From Rugosibacter sp. (lineage in GTDB: Bacteria > Pseudomonadota > Gammaproteobacteria > Burkholderiales > Rhodocyclaceae), in contig JAUSMB010000035.1 of assembly GCA_030645365.1 (NCBI GenBank), positions 36,788-100,787 of the forward strand: a stretch of DNA of 64,000 bases, written 5' to 3'. The translations under genes and the position numbers were made by a program. The notes beneath the pieces were generated by a model, which was given only the letters and a program-made list of their open reading frames with translations, was not told the origin of the DNA and did not search any database. This document shows, piece by piece, positions 1-8,674 of the stretch; position 1 is the stretch's first letter; every line of letters begins with the position of its first letter.

Positions 1-680
1 CCAAGAACGAGGAGAAAGCCCGCGACCCCGAGATGCATCAGACCAAGAAGGGCAACCAGTGGTACTTTTTGAATCCGTTTCTGGACGGCATGAAGCTGCA
101 TATCGGCGCGGATAGCAAAACCGGTCTGATTCATAGTGCCAGCGTGACGGCCGCGAACGTCCATGACAACCAGCAAGTGGAGAACCTCCTGCATGGCAAC
201 GAAACTCGCTTCTACGGCGACAGTGCCTACCGGGGCAAGGTGCAACGGGAGCGTCTCAAGGAACTGGCACCGAACGCCAAGGACTTCACCAACAAGCGAG
301 CCTACCGCAATGCGCCGTTGTCGGATGCCGACAAGGAAACGAACCGTCGCAAGTCGGGTATCCGCGCCAGGGTCGAGCATCCCTTCCTGATCCTCAAGCG
401 CCTGTGGGGCTTTGCCAAGGTGCGCTATCGGGGTTTGGCGAAGAACGCCAACCGGGCCTTTGTCCAGAAACGGATTCAAACCATGCTGGCAGCAATCAAC
501 ATGCTCAAGCATGGCAGACCGCTGACGGGAGAGGTGCGTCCAGCATGAGCGCAATACGGGGGAATGCCCCAAAATCTCCCGCCCATGGGGCTGGTAGTTG
601 ATGAACTTTGCCCGCTTCGCGTCATTTCGTCTCAATTCATCGCCCCCAGGGGAAATCTCGGTGGCTTGTTCAGCGTTTCC
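1..680 (+). mobile_element. IS5-family insertion sequence, right part
   Basis: The transposase gene is followed by about 130 non-coding bases ending in TTGTTCAGCGTTTCC (666-680). This resembles the terminal inverted repeat of many IS5-family elements, whose outer end reads GGAAACGCTGAACAA. The next four bases, TTAA (681-684), fit the short YTAR-type target duplication of this family. The left end is outside the window, so neither the inverted repeat pair nor the duplication can be confirmed. Confidence 0.6.
3..548 (+). CDS. IS5-family transposase, 5' end outside window
   Basis: C-terminal part of a DDE transposase of the IS5 family. The frame is already open at the window edge (residues read KNEEKARDPEMHQTKKGNQW), so the true start and first catalytic Asp lie upstream. 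Visible family signatures are GMKLHIGADSKTGLIHSA, the second catalytic Asp in YGDSAYRG, and the catalytic Glu in RARVEHPF followed by LKRLWGFAKVRYRGL. One oddity: six residues, LNPFLD (18 bases near 70-87), sit between WYF and GMK, where family members I recall read WYFGMK directly. This may hinder activity. The gene ends with TGA at 546-548. Confidence 0.9.
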   Translation, partial: KNEEKARDPEMHQTKKGNQWYFLNPFLDGMKLHIGADSKTGLIHSASVTAANVHDNQQVENLLHGNETRFYGDSAYRGKVQRERLKELAPNAKDFTNKRAYRNAPLSDADKETNRRKSGIRARVEHPFLILKRLWGFAKVRYRGLAKNANRAFVQKRIQTMLAAINMLKHGRPLTGEVRPA

Positions 681-697
681 TTAACTGATCGGAATCG

Positions 698-1117
698 TTA
701 AAAATTTTCGGCCCATTGATCCCAGAAACCCGGTTCGTCGTGATGGGCGTTTTTCATGGCCTCTTGCAAAGGGAAGTAGCAAAAATAAATGCCTTTAATT
801 CGGTTGCTTTCGTCTGGCAGCTCAAAGTGTTCCGCTAGCTTTTGGTAATCCGGATCATTCAGGTCGAATGGAACATCGAGGTAAATATCGCCCTTATAGG
901 GGCGAATCGAGTTTTCATCCGCCTCGCGGAAACAGGGGGCCCAGGAAATCCCGACACTATCGAGCCATTGGATGGCATCCGCTCTGTTGGGGTCATCCTC
1001 GTATTCGTGAAATGTAATCAATTCTGGTGAGTAGGAACTATCTCTAAAAAGCAAGTAGAGAACATCACGTTGCTTGATCCGTGCAATGTGATCGATGTGT
1101 CGCAAATATCTGGCCAT
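698..1117 (-). CDS. hypothetical protein, 139 aa
   Basis: I do not recognise this protein. It is acidic, rich in aromatic residues (Phe, Tyr, Trp), and has no signal peptide or membrane segment, so it is probably a small cytoplasmic protein. The start is supported by GGAG (in GGAGAAG) about nine bases upstream of the ATG. It begins 18 bases after the end of a doubtful upstream reading frame on the same strand and lies next to an insertion sequence, so it may belong to a mobile or defence-type cargo. Immunity proteins of toxin systems are often small acidic proteins of this size, but no toxin gene is visible here. Confidence 0.6.
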   Translation of the reverse strand: MARYLRHIDHIARIKQRDVLYLLFRDSSYSPELITFHEYEDDPNRADAIQWLDSVGISWAPCFREADENSIRPYKGDIYLDVPFDLNDPDYQKLAEHFELPDESNRIKGIYFCYFPLQEAMKNAHHDEPGFWDQWAENF

Positions 1118-1135
1118 AGAGAGCTTCTCCGATTT

Positions 1136-1393
1136 CTAGTGATGTTGATCATCTGTTTTTACGATGCCTAATTGATCTACTACAACCAGCAATGATTCGC
1201 GGGATATTGATACGGAAAGGCATTCGGTAATACCGGTGAATATGAGATCAATGACTTTGGCATGAATGCGTGGCCGGAGTGTTCGATGAGATTTCATGGG
1301 TGCCTTCATTAACATGTCAAAACAGGCCAATGGTGTGCTGGCCGACTTGATGAAAAGCAGTTTGCCCTTCGACCACGACGATCCATGTCGCAC
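1136..1393 (-). CDS. doubtful small ORF, 85 aa
   Basis: An open frame from a GTG codon with no visible ribosome binding site. Its product is basic, with no recognisable domain. It ends 18 bases before the start of the 139-aa hypothetical gene, which would fit a two-gene operon. Without a good start signal or homology it may be spurious or the tail of a decayed gene. Confidence 0.25.
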   Translation of the reverse strand: MRHGSSWSKGKLLFIKSASTPLACFDMLMKAPMKSHRTLRPRIHAKVIDLIFTGITECLSVSISRESLLVVVDQLGIVKTDDQHH

Positions 1394-1484
1394 TAAATCA
1401 GAAATGGTTGGTAGCTGGGCTAGCGGTGATGCATTAGCCTAATATACTGACGCTATCAAACGGGCAATCAAAACGGATAGTCAC

Positions 1485-4400
1485 ATGCATCGACAGAACG
1501 GCACGACCTTTTACTCTGCCAGCGATCTCGCTGATTTCGTTGAATGTCGTCATATCGCGACACTTGGCCTGAAAAATCTGGTGACACCATTGCCTAAAAA
1601 GGCAGCGGGAGAAGAAGCAAAAATTCTTCAGGCTCACGGTATTGACCATGAAACTGATTACTTGAACCGTTTGCGAAGCCGTGATCTGGAGATAGCCGAC
1701 ATACCCACTACCGGTACTCATGACGAGCGTGTACAGCAAACCCTCAATGCCATGCGGAATGGCGCTGACGTCATCTATCAGGCAGCATTTGAATTGGGTT
1801 CTTTTCGGGGCTATGCTGACTTTCTGCTCAAGGTAGCCATTCCGTCCAATCTGGGCAATTATTCTTACGAAGTAGCGGATACCAAACTGGCAAGGAAGGG
1901 TAAAGCCAGGTATCTGGTCCAGATCGTTTTGTATTCCGACATGCTTGAAGCCGCTCAAGGATTGGCGCCCGCTTACGCCCATCTTGAGCTGGGCGATGGC
2001 ACAGAAAAATCCTATCGTCTGGATGACTTCCGACACTATGTTGCTGCGCTGAAACAGCGTTTTCTGGCGTTCATGGTGAATCCGCCGGAAACACAGCCGG
2101 AAAAGTGCAGCCACTGCGGGCTTTGCCCCTGGGAAGATCTGTGCAAAGCCGAGTGGGTGCGCCAAGACCATCTCAATCAGGTAGCTAACGTTCGCGCCGG
2201 TGATATTCGTAAATTGCACGCGGCCGGCATCAGCACATTGAAAGCACTGGCAATGGCCGCTGAAGACGTCAAAGAAATTGCATCATTCGCCACCATCAAA
2301 ACTCAGGCTGCACTCCAGCTCAAAAAGCGCGATACCGGCATTGATGCGGTAGTGTGCAAGACGCCCGACCCCGAGACACAAAACGGCTTCTTTCAGTTAC
2401 CGATTCCAGACGAGGGTGACCTGTATTTCGACATGGAGGGGTATCCCCATGACCCGGGTGGCCTCGAATATCTGTTTGGTGTGTGTTATCGCGAAGGCAG
2501 TAGGCTTGCCTTCAAACCATTCTGGGGCCACACCCGGCAGGAGGAGAAGCTGGCTTTTGAGCAATTTATCGACTTTGTGATGGAGCGTATCGCGCTGAAT
2601 CCCAGGCTGCATATTTACCACTATGCCGATTACGAGCGCCGCGCCCTGAAAAAGCTGATGGCTGTTCATGGCACACGGGAGGCCGAAGTGGATCAATTGC
2701 TGCGCGACCAGCGACTGGTGGATCTGTATGCCGTTGTTCGCCACGCGATACAGACCTCGGAACCACGGTACTCGATCAAGAACCTTGAAACCTTCTACAT
2801 GAAGGGAGAACGTGCTTCCGACGTTAAAAATGCCGGCGCCAGCATTGTCTATTACGAACACTGGCGAACCCAAGGTGATCAAAAATGGCTGGAAGACATC
2901 GAGCGCTATAACGAGGAGGATTGTGTCTCGACAGAAAAACTGCACGTCTGGTTACTTCAGTTGCGCGAACGAGCTCAACAGGAATATGCGTTGGCCATAC
3001 CGTGGATGGAGACAGCCGTTCCAGATATTGAGAATCAAGCCGAAGCCACCGAACGATCGGCCAAGGCATTGGCGGCTGAAGCACTGCGCAACACCCTTCG
3101 GGAGCGCTTGACGTCCTTGCTGGCTTCTCTGCCAACGGACTCACCTCAGCGAGGCGCAGCAGAATTGAACTTGCACTTGCTCGATTTTTACTGGCGCGAG
3201 GCCAAGCCCGCTTTCTGGAAAATGTTTGAGCAGCAAAAACGCTCGGTAGAAGAATTGATCGATGATCTCGACGTCATCGCTGGATTGACACTGGATCCAA
3301 CCGCTGAGGTGGTGAAGGATAAGCAATCCTTTATTTATCACTACCGCATGCCACCTCAAGAATACCGCCTGAAGATGGGTGATGGCGTTCGAGATACCCA
3401 GTCCTTGGGTGGCGTCGGGACGATTGCTGCTATTGATCCAGCTAACCAGCGCATCGCATTGCGCATTGGTGGACTGACACTCAAGAGAGTGTGGGATGAG
3501 CAGATGCCTGGATTGCTTTCGATCAGTGCTTCCGGCCGAGTCGACATGGGAATTTTGCAGTCGGCAATCATGCGCTATACCGCTGCCCGCTACGCGGATG
3601 ATGCCGCTCCAGATCGCTATCGTGCGTTGGCATCCTTGCTGGAAAGACAGCTCCCGCGAATCAGCGATTTACCTTCCGGGGCTCCGGTATTGTCCGGTAA
3701 CGCTTCAACCGAAGCGGTAATCGATGTTGTCCAGCGGCTGCAGGAGAGCTACCTGATTGTGCAGGGGCCACCCGGCACGGGCAAAACGTATACCGGTGCT
3801 CGGGTGATCTTGAGTTTGCTGGAGGCGGGTAAACGGGTTGGTGTCTGTGCCATGAGCCATAAGGCAGTGTCTAACCTGCTGAATGCGGTAACTGACGCAG
3901 CGATAAAAAACAAGAAGTCATTCGTTGGTGCCCGCAAAGGTGACAAGGATGCGGCACTGATCGATGATCGCTTCATCAAGGATGTCGATAAGCCCGAAGA
4001 TACCCTGGACCCGGCATTGCGTCTGGTAGGTGGAACGGCGTGGGTATTTGCCAGAGAGGATGCCGACCAGACATACGATTATCTGTTCGTTGATGAGGCG
4101 GGGCAGGTGTCATTGGCTAATCTCGTGGCCATGGGGTGTGCGGCGCGAAATATTGTTTTGCTGGGCGATCAGATGCAGTTGGGACAACCGCTGCAGGGAA
4201 CGCACCCAGGCGACTCTGGCTTGTCAGCTCTGCAATATCTGTTGCGAGACCATGCCACGGTTCCCCAAGCGCTTGGCGTGCTGCTGAATGTGTCTTACCG
4301 GATGCATCCCGATGTTTGTGGCTTCATATCCGACGCTGTCTACGATTCACGATTGACCAACCATCCCGATACCGCCAATCAGCAACTCGTTCTGAATGAA

Positions 4401-4997
4401 AAGGCGGATCGTGTTTTGAAATCAAGCGGGATTGCCTTCGAGCCGGTCACACATACTGGCTGTGCTCAAACCTCGACAGAAGAAGCGGTTCGTATCCGCG
4501 AAATCATCGCATCGCTGTGCTCGCAATCGTTCATCGATACTGACCAGGTCAAGCATTCAATCAAGGCCGAAAATATCTTGGTGGTGGCTCCTTACAACGC
4601 GCAAGTACGCGTGCTGAAGGAGCTTCTTCCTGAGACGATTGCCATTGGTACGGTCGATAAGTTCCAGGGGCAAGAGGCAGAGGTGGTGATCATTTCCATG
4701 ACAACCTCCAGCGGTGAGGAAATGCCACGAAACATGGAATTCCTCTTTGATCCGCATCGATTGAATGTCGCCATTTCACGGGCGAAGATTTTGGCGATAT
4801 TGGTGGCAAGCCCGAAATTGCTTGAAATTGACTGCACGACGCCGGAGCAGATGGCGCTGGTAAATACGCTTTGTTGGGTGGCGGATCTCGGCAATTCAGG
4901 AACGACGCTGTCAGCCGCCTCCAGCGTGTCTTACCCTGATTCGTTACCGTGGCAATCACCAACAGTTTCTGCCGAGTGCCACTCACCGTGTAGGTAA
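1485..4997 (+). CDS. TM0106-type RecB-like nuclease / RNase H / SF1 helicase fusion
   Basis: A 1170-aa three-part nucleic-acid enzyme. Residues 1-225 form a Cas4/RecB-like PDDEXK nuclease: Asp112 (GYADF), Asp132 and Lys134 (VADTK), Gln146 and Tyr150 (QIVLY), and cysteines C21, C208, C211, C214 and C220 that could bind an Fe-S cluster. Residues about 305-500 are a DEDD-type RNase H-like exonuclease (YFDMEGY at 314-320, HYADYERR, YNEEDC). The rest is a Dna2/Nam7-like SF1 helicase: Walker A QGPPGTGKT at 760-768, Walker B FVDEAGQ near 868-874, GDQMQLGQ, SYRMHP, DKFQGQE and LNVAISRAK. The last roughly 26 codons (from about 4919) are antisense to an IS630 relic, so the natural C-terminus is probably lost. 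Substrate unknown; roles in DNA repair or defence are both possible. Confidence 0.9.
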   Translation: MHRQNGTTFYSASDLADFVECRHIATLGLKNLVTPLPKKAAGEEAKILQAHGIDHETDYLNRLRSRDLEIADIPTTGTHDERVQQTLNAMRNGADVIYQAAFELGSFRGYADFLLKVAIPSNLGNYSYEVADTKLARKGKARYLVQIVLYSDMLEAAQGLAPAYAHLELGDGTEKSYRLDDFRHYVAALKQRFLAFMVNPPETQPEKCSHCGLCPWEDLCKAEWVRQDHLNQVANVRAGDIRKLHAAGISTLKALAMAAEDVKEIASFATIKTQAALQLKKRDTGIDAVVCKTPDPETQNGFFQLPIPDEGDLYFDMEGYPHDPGGLEYLFGVCYREGSRLAFKPFWGHTRQEEKLAFEQFIDFVMERIALNPRLHIYHYADYERRALKKLMAVHGTREAEVDQLLRDQRLVDLYAVVRHAIQTSEPRYSIKNLETFYMKGERASDVKNAGASIVYYEHWRTQGDQKWLEDIERYNEEDCVSTEKLHVWLLQLRERAQQEYALAIPWMETAVPDIENQAEATERSAKALAAEALRNTLRERLTSLLASLPTDSPQRGAAELNLHLLDFYWREAKPAFWKMFEQQKRSVEELIDDLDVIAGLTLDPTAEVVKDKQSFIYHYRMPPQEYRLKMGDGVRDTQSLGGVGTIAAIDPANQRIALRIGGLTLKRVWDEQMPGLLSISASGRVDMGILQSAIMRYTAARYADDAAPDRYRALASLLERQLPRISDLPSGAPVLSGNASTEAVIDVVQRLQESYLIVQGPPGTGKTYTGARVILSLLEAGKRVGVCAMSHKAVSNLLNAVTDAAIKNKKSFVGARKGDKDAALIDDRFIKDVDKPEDTLDPALRLVGGTAWVFAREDADQTYDYLFVDEAGQVSLANLVAMGCAARNIVLLGDQMQLGQPLQGTHPGDSGLSALQYLLRDHATVPQALGVLLNVSYRMHPDVCGFISDAVYDSRLTNHPDTANQQLVLNEKADRVLKSSGIAFEPVTHTGCAQTSTEEAVRIREIIASLCSQSFIDTDQVKHSIKAENILVVAPYNAQVRVLKELLPETIAIGTVDKFQGQEAEVVIISMTTSSGEEMPRNMEFLFDPHRLNVAISRAKILAILVASPKLLEIDCTTPEQMALVNTLCWVADLGNSGTTLSAASSVSYPDSLPWQSPTVSAECHSPCR

Positions 4998-5337
4998 CCG
5001 GCGTCTTGCCTGCTGACGCGTAGCTGCGGCCGCGCACATCGGTATTGATCGGGGCTGTCTCATCGCCCCAGTGAATCTCGCCGCTTTCGGCCTTGGCACG
5101 CTTTTCAATTTCCGGGTATTGCTCGGTGAACCAGGCTTGTACGGCTTGCGGCCGCTGCTCGCAGGTCTTATTGATCGGCTTCTGTGGGGTGAAACCCCGG
5201 AGCGACAGATAGTTGCATCACGCCATATCCCTTGCGATGCCACCGCACTACTTGCTTGCGCCGTTCGTGCAGTTGCTCCAGTGTCGAATAGCTTGTGTCG
5301 TCTTTTACTATCTGCTCAGTATGGAGACTGATTCGGA
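4919..5337 (-). pseudogene. IS630-family transposase relic
   Basis: Read on the minus strand this stretch gives two pieces of an IS630 transposase in different frames. The N-terminal piece reads LHTEQIVKDD, then LEQLHERRKQVVRWHRKGYG. The catalytic piece reads GFTPQKPINK, QAVQAWFTEQYPEIEKRAKA, GEIHWGDE (the motif around a catalytic Asp) and VIATVTNQGKTRW. The helix-turn-helix middle is missing, so there is an internal deletion of most of the N-terminal domain. The match stops abruptly at about 4919, where the helicase gene joins. There is no intact frame; this is an inactive remnant and the probable scar of the event that trimmed the helicase gene. Confidence 0.8.
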
Positions 5338-5381
5338 TGTTTCAATATTATCGTGCCGAGTCAAGAGTTGTCATTTGTTTG

Positions 5382-6671
5382 CTACCTGGTAGCGGCTGAA
5401 TCAAGTATTGATCTGGCGGCGTTGACGCCGCTGCGCACCGCACCTTCGATCGTTGCGGGATAGTCGCTGGCGACCGAAGGAAGTGCAGAGTCGACATAGT
5501 CCCCCGCCAGGCATAAACCTGGCAGCGTGGTTTGCGTGGCAGGACGGCGTAAATTCGGCGTGCAGGCGAACGTGGCGCGTTTTTCGGTAATGGTTTGGGT
5601 GCGTAATGGCGCAGGCAGGTGCGGAACGATTCGCGCAATTTCGGCGTGAATGCGACTTTCCAGTTCTGCCATCGGCAAATCCAGATGTCGGCCGTGCGCG
5701 CTGATGACTGCTGCGATCAACCCTGCTTGTCCACAAAGCTGGCCGCGATCGAACAACCATTGCGCTGTGCCATCGGCCACGCCCAGCATGGGTTGCGGCA
5801 GGCGGACGCTGGCTGGGTAGGTGAGATAGCTGGTGACAATGGGTTCCCATGCAAAGTGTTGCACTTCCGCTTGCAGTTCGGGCACCAGCGCAGCGAGGTG
5901 ATAGGCGGCAACCGCTAGCACGACGTGGGTAAACGGCCCTTGACCATTGATGCGCCAGCCCTGATCGGTGCGCTGCAAATCGGTAACGCGCTGGCCGCGA
6001 TGGATGACGCTGCCGCATTGCGTGATGAATTTTGCCGCAGGTTCGGGAAACAGTGCCGATAAATCAACTTGCGGCAGCAGCAAATCGCTGGCCTCGCGTG
6101 AGGCGGCAAGGCTGTCTCTGAGGACATTGGCCAGAACTTGGGCCGAGGCATTTTTGGCGGGCGTATTCAATGCAGCGACGCACAAGGGCTCCCATAAAAG
6201 TCGGCGCTGGCGAGACGGCGTTTTATTGTTTTCCAGCCACGTTGTGACGGAAACGTCCGGCGTAACGCGAAACTGCTGACGTTGCAGGCGATGCATGAGA
6301 CGGATGGCCGCCCATTTTTCGTGCCAGTCAAGACCTGTGGCGAGCAACAGGGCGGCCAGCATATGCAAGGGTGCGGGCAGGCGCGGTGCGACGAGGCGCA
6401 TTTCGCCGGGGAATTCAAGGTGCAGGGTTAAGCGCTTGAGCAGATGCTGCGGGTCGGCGCCGACAATGCGCATCAGGCGCAGGGTTTCGCTGTAGGCACC
6501 GAGCAGGATGTGCTGGCCGTTGTCGACAGTGAATCCATCCATTTCTACGGCGCGGGCGCGGCCGCCAAGGCTGCGAGACGCTTCAAAAACTTCGACTGAT
6601 TGCCCGTTGCGAACCAGTTCGACCGCTGCTGCGAGACCGGCATAACCGGCGCCAATGACGGCAATGCTCAT
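5382..6671 (-). CDS. hpnE: hydroxysqualene dehydroxylase HpnE
   Basis: FAD-dependent amine-oxidase-fold enzyme that reduces hydroxysqualene to squalene, the last step of the HpnC-HpnD-HpnE route from farnesyl diphosphate that feeds hopanoid synthesis. The N-terminus carries the dinucleotide-binding signature VIGAGYAGLAAA, followed by GGRARA. The family signature WEPLCVAALNTP is present, as is a C-terminal FAD-contact region (CLAGDYVDSALPSVA). The start at 6671 is preferred over an upstream in-frame ATG at 6701 because it overlaps the hpnD stop as ATGA and begins directly with the Rossmann strand. Length, 429 aa, is normal. One copy of the dispersed 25-bp repeat lies inside the gene. Confidence 0.93.
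   Translation of the reverse strand: MSIAVIGAGYAGLAAAVELVRNGQSVEVFEASRSLGGRARAVEMDGFTVDNGQHILLGAYSETLRLMRIVGADPQHLLKRLTLHLEFPGEMRLVAPRLPAPLHMLAALLLATGLDWHEKWAAIRLMHRLQRQQFRVTPDVSVTTWLENNKTPSRQRRLLWEPLCVAALNTPAKNASAQVLANVLRDSLAASREASDLLLPQVDLSALFPEPAAKFITQCGSVIHRGQRVTDLQRTDQGWRINGQGPFTHVVLAVAAYHLAALVPELQAEVQHFAWEPIVTSYLTYPASVRLPQPMLGVADGTAQWLFDRGQLCGQAGLIAAVISAHGRHLDLPMAELESRIHAEIARIVPHLPAPLRTQTITEKRATFACTPNLRRPATQTTLPGLCLAGDYVDSALPSVASDYPATIEGAVRSGVNAARSILDSAATR
6196..6220 (+). repeat. dispersed 25-bp repeat, copy in hpnE
   Basis: Full match to the consensus core AAAAGTCGGCGCTGG followed by CGAGACGGCG. It lies antisense to hpnE, where its complement encodes part of TPSRQRRLL. Confidence 0.8.
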
Positions 6672-7501
6672 GCGGTGATCCAGGTTTTGCCAGCCAGCCA
6701 TAATTTGCGCAACGGCGTGAGCGAGATGCGTTGATGCAACACATGGGAACCATCACGCGCGATTTCCATAAGCAAGGTGCGATAAATGGCAGCCATGGCC
6801 AGCCCGGCGCGTTGTGCTTTGCGGTCAGCGGCGGGAAGTTGGGCCAGCGCTTGATCGTAAGTGGCCTGTGCGCGGTCGATCTGGAATGCCATGAGGCGCT
6901 GAAAATCAGGCGTGTACCTCGCTTGAAGAATGTCAGTTTCTGTCACGCCAAAGCGGGCGAGGTCTTCTTGCGGTAGGTAAATGCGGCCGCGTCGCGCGTC
7001 TTCGCCGACATCGCGGATGATGTTGGTGAGCTGAAAGGCGAGGCCCAGATCATGTGCGTATTTCAGCGTGCGGCGATCGGTGTAGCCAAAAATCTCCGCC
7101 GCGAGCAGGCCGACAATGCTGGCGACGCGGTAACAGTACAAATGCAGCGCGCGAAAATCGGGATAGCGCACGGCATCAATGTCCATTTCCATACCGTCAA
7201 TGATTTCCAGCAGCTGTTCTTGCGGCAGGGAAAAGCTTCTCAGCGCAGTCGCCAGTGCCTGTGTGACCGGATGGCTGGGGTTGCCTGCGTAGAGGTGCGC
7301 AATTTCGGTGCGCCACCAGGCAAGTTTGGTGCGCGCCAGATGCGGGTCAGGACATTCATCGACAATATCGTCGACTTCGCGACAAAAAGCATACAAAGCG
7401 GTAATCGCCTGACGTCGTAAGGGTTCCAGAAAAACAAAGCTGTAATAAAAAGAAGATCCGCTGGCGGCGGCGCGTTGCTGGCAGTAATCGTCGGGGGTCA
7501 T
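6668..7501 (-). CDS. hpnD: presqualene diphosphate synthase HpnD
   Basis: Trans-isoprenyl diphosphate synthase of the squalene/phytoene synthase fold, 277 aa. It condenses two farnesyl diphosphates to presqualene diphosphate. The two Mg-diphosphate motifs are clear: DDIVDE at 44-49, and NIIRDVGEDARRGRIYLP with Asp164 and Asp168. The gene starts inside the hpnC stop (ATGA at 7498-7501) and ends inside the hpnE start, so all three genes are translationally coupled. The fuller second aspartate motif distinguishes it from its neighbour HpnC. Confidence 0.94.
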   Translation of the reverse strand: MTPDDYCQQRAAASGSSFYYSFVFLEPLRRQAITALYAFCREVDDIVDECPDPHLARTKLAWWRTEIAHLYAGNPSHPVTQALATALRSFSLPQEQLLEIIDGMEMDIDAVRYPDFRALHLYCYRVASIVGLLAAEIFGYTDRRTLKYAHDLGLAFQLTNIIRDVGEDARRGRIYLPQEDLARFGVTETDILQARYTPDFQRLMAFQIDRAQATYDQALAQLPAADRKAQRAGLAMAAIYRTLLMEIARDGSHVLHQRISLTPLRKLWLAGKTWITA

Positions 7502-8343
7502 GACTGAAAGAATGCACGCCAGCCGATCAATGGCCAGTCAAGCGTTTGGAGTTGAGGACGGTGATTGAATACATCATAGTCAACTGCTTCGATTTTTTCC
7601 AGAATGCGCAGCCCGCTAGCGACGATGGTGCGAATTTCCAGCCCGATGCGGCCGGGTAGCCTGCGTCCGAGCGGTGCGCCTTGTTGCATCAAGGTGCGGG
7701 CGTGGTCGACCTGAAAGCGCATCAGCGCGCAAAAGTCGGCGCTGGTAATACGCCTCAGGATGTCGTTTTCGCTGACATTGAAGCGCGCCATGTCCTCGGC
7801 AGGCAGGTAAATGCGGCCTTCTGGCCCTTTGTGGCTATCAATGCCGACATCCTGCCAATGGTTGATGAGTTGCAAGGCCGAACAAATGGCGTCGGAGCAG
7901 ATGACATTCTCTTCAGTCGCTGCAGCGAAAAGGTGCAGCAATAGCCGCCCCACCGGATTCGCCGAGCGGCGGCAATAATCGAGGAGTTCAGAATAGCTGG
8001 CATAGCGATTGCATGATATATCCTGAATGAAGGCGTCCAGCAGATCGTGAAACAGGGACAGCGGCAGTTGGTAATGCGCAATGATGGGGCGTAGCCGCAG
8101 GAAAATCGGATGGGTTGTTGGCCGCTCTTCCGTAATGGCATTCAGTTCGCGCTGGTAACCGCGTAGCAGGGCTAAGCGTTCATCGGCGGTGAGATCGCCT
8201 TCATCGGCGAAATCGTCTGCGCTACGGGCGAAGGCATAGATGGCGGCAATCGGTTCGCGCAGGTGCTTGGGCAGCAAAAGGGAGGCGACAGGAAAATTTT
8301 CGTAGTGTCTATCGCAGGGTTTATTGTGGTCTTCGGACGCCAT
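7498..8343 (-). CDS. hpnC: hydroxysqualene synthase HpnC
   Basis: Second squalene-synthase-fold enzyme, 281 aa, first gene of the hpnCDE operon. It converts presqualene diphosphate to hydroxysqualene. It has the first motif SADDFADE (residues 41-48) and the HpnC-type second motif NHWQDVGID (161-169), then GRIYLPAED. The ATG at 8341-8343 follows a 127-base spacer after the tRNA-Leu on the other strand, where its promoter must lie. A copy of the dispersed repeat lies within the gene at 7731-7755. No squalene-hopene cyclase is in the window, so hopanoid production is inferred from the family. Confidence 0.93.
   Translation of the reverse strand: MASEDHNKPCDRHYENFPVASLLLPKHLREPIAAIYAFARSADDFADEGDLTADERLALLRGYQRELNAITEERPTTHPIFLRLRPIIAHYQLPLSLFHDLLDAFIQDISCNRYASYSELLDYCRRSANPVGRLLLHLFAAATEENVICSDAICSALQLINHWQDVGIDSHKGPEGRIYLPAEDMARFNVSENDILRRITSADFCALMRFQVDHARTLMQQGAPLGRRLPGRIGLEIRTIVASGLRILEKIEAVDYDVFNHRPQLQTLDWPLIGWRAFFQS
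7731..7755 (+). repeat. dispersed 25-bp repeat, copy in hpnC
   Basis: Perfect 15-base core AAAAGTCGGCGCTGG, then TAATACGCCT with three differences from consensus. Antisense to hpnC; the complement encodes RRITSADF. Confidence 0.7.
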
Positions 8344-8470
8344 AATGTGTCGAAGTATAGGCGGGAGGTGAGAAAGAATTGATTAAAGCAGGTAAAATCG
8401 CCCGTTCATTACGTATTGTCTGACTGACTTTTGGCGTGTAATGTGAGCCACAGGTTATTCAGCACGTAAT

Positions 8471-8555
8471 GCCCAGGTGGCGGAATTGGTAGACGCACCA
8501 GATTTAGGTTCTGGCGCCGAGAGGCGTGGGGGTTCGAGTCCCTTCCTGGGCACCA
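8471..8555 (+). tRNA. tRNA-Leu (anticodon TAG)
   Basis: Class II tRNA of 85 nt with encoded CCA. The acceptor stem GCCCAGG pairs with CCTGGGC. The anticodon stem CCAGA/TCTGG (from 8498) encloses loop TTTAGGT, giving anticodon TAG at 8505-8507. The long variable arm and GGTTCGAGTCC T-arm are intact. Confidence 0.97.
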
Positions 8556-8620
8556 TAGATGCATGTGATGGATATTGAGCAGCAAGCCATTAGGGTTGCC
8601 CGCAATAAATGCTGATTCAG

Positions 8621-8645
8621 TGCAGATTCATTCAATGCAGATTCA
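8621..8645 (+). repeat. direct repeat upstream of tig
   Basis: TGCAGATTCA occurs at 8621-8630 and again at 8636-8645, a 15-base spacing, with a weaker TGCTGATTCA-like copy just before (8610-8619). It lies between tRNA-Leu and tig and could be an operator or a slippage product. Confidence 0.5.
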
Positions 8646-8674
8646 CTTGGCTTCACAAATTTGACGGATAAAAA

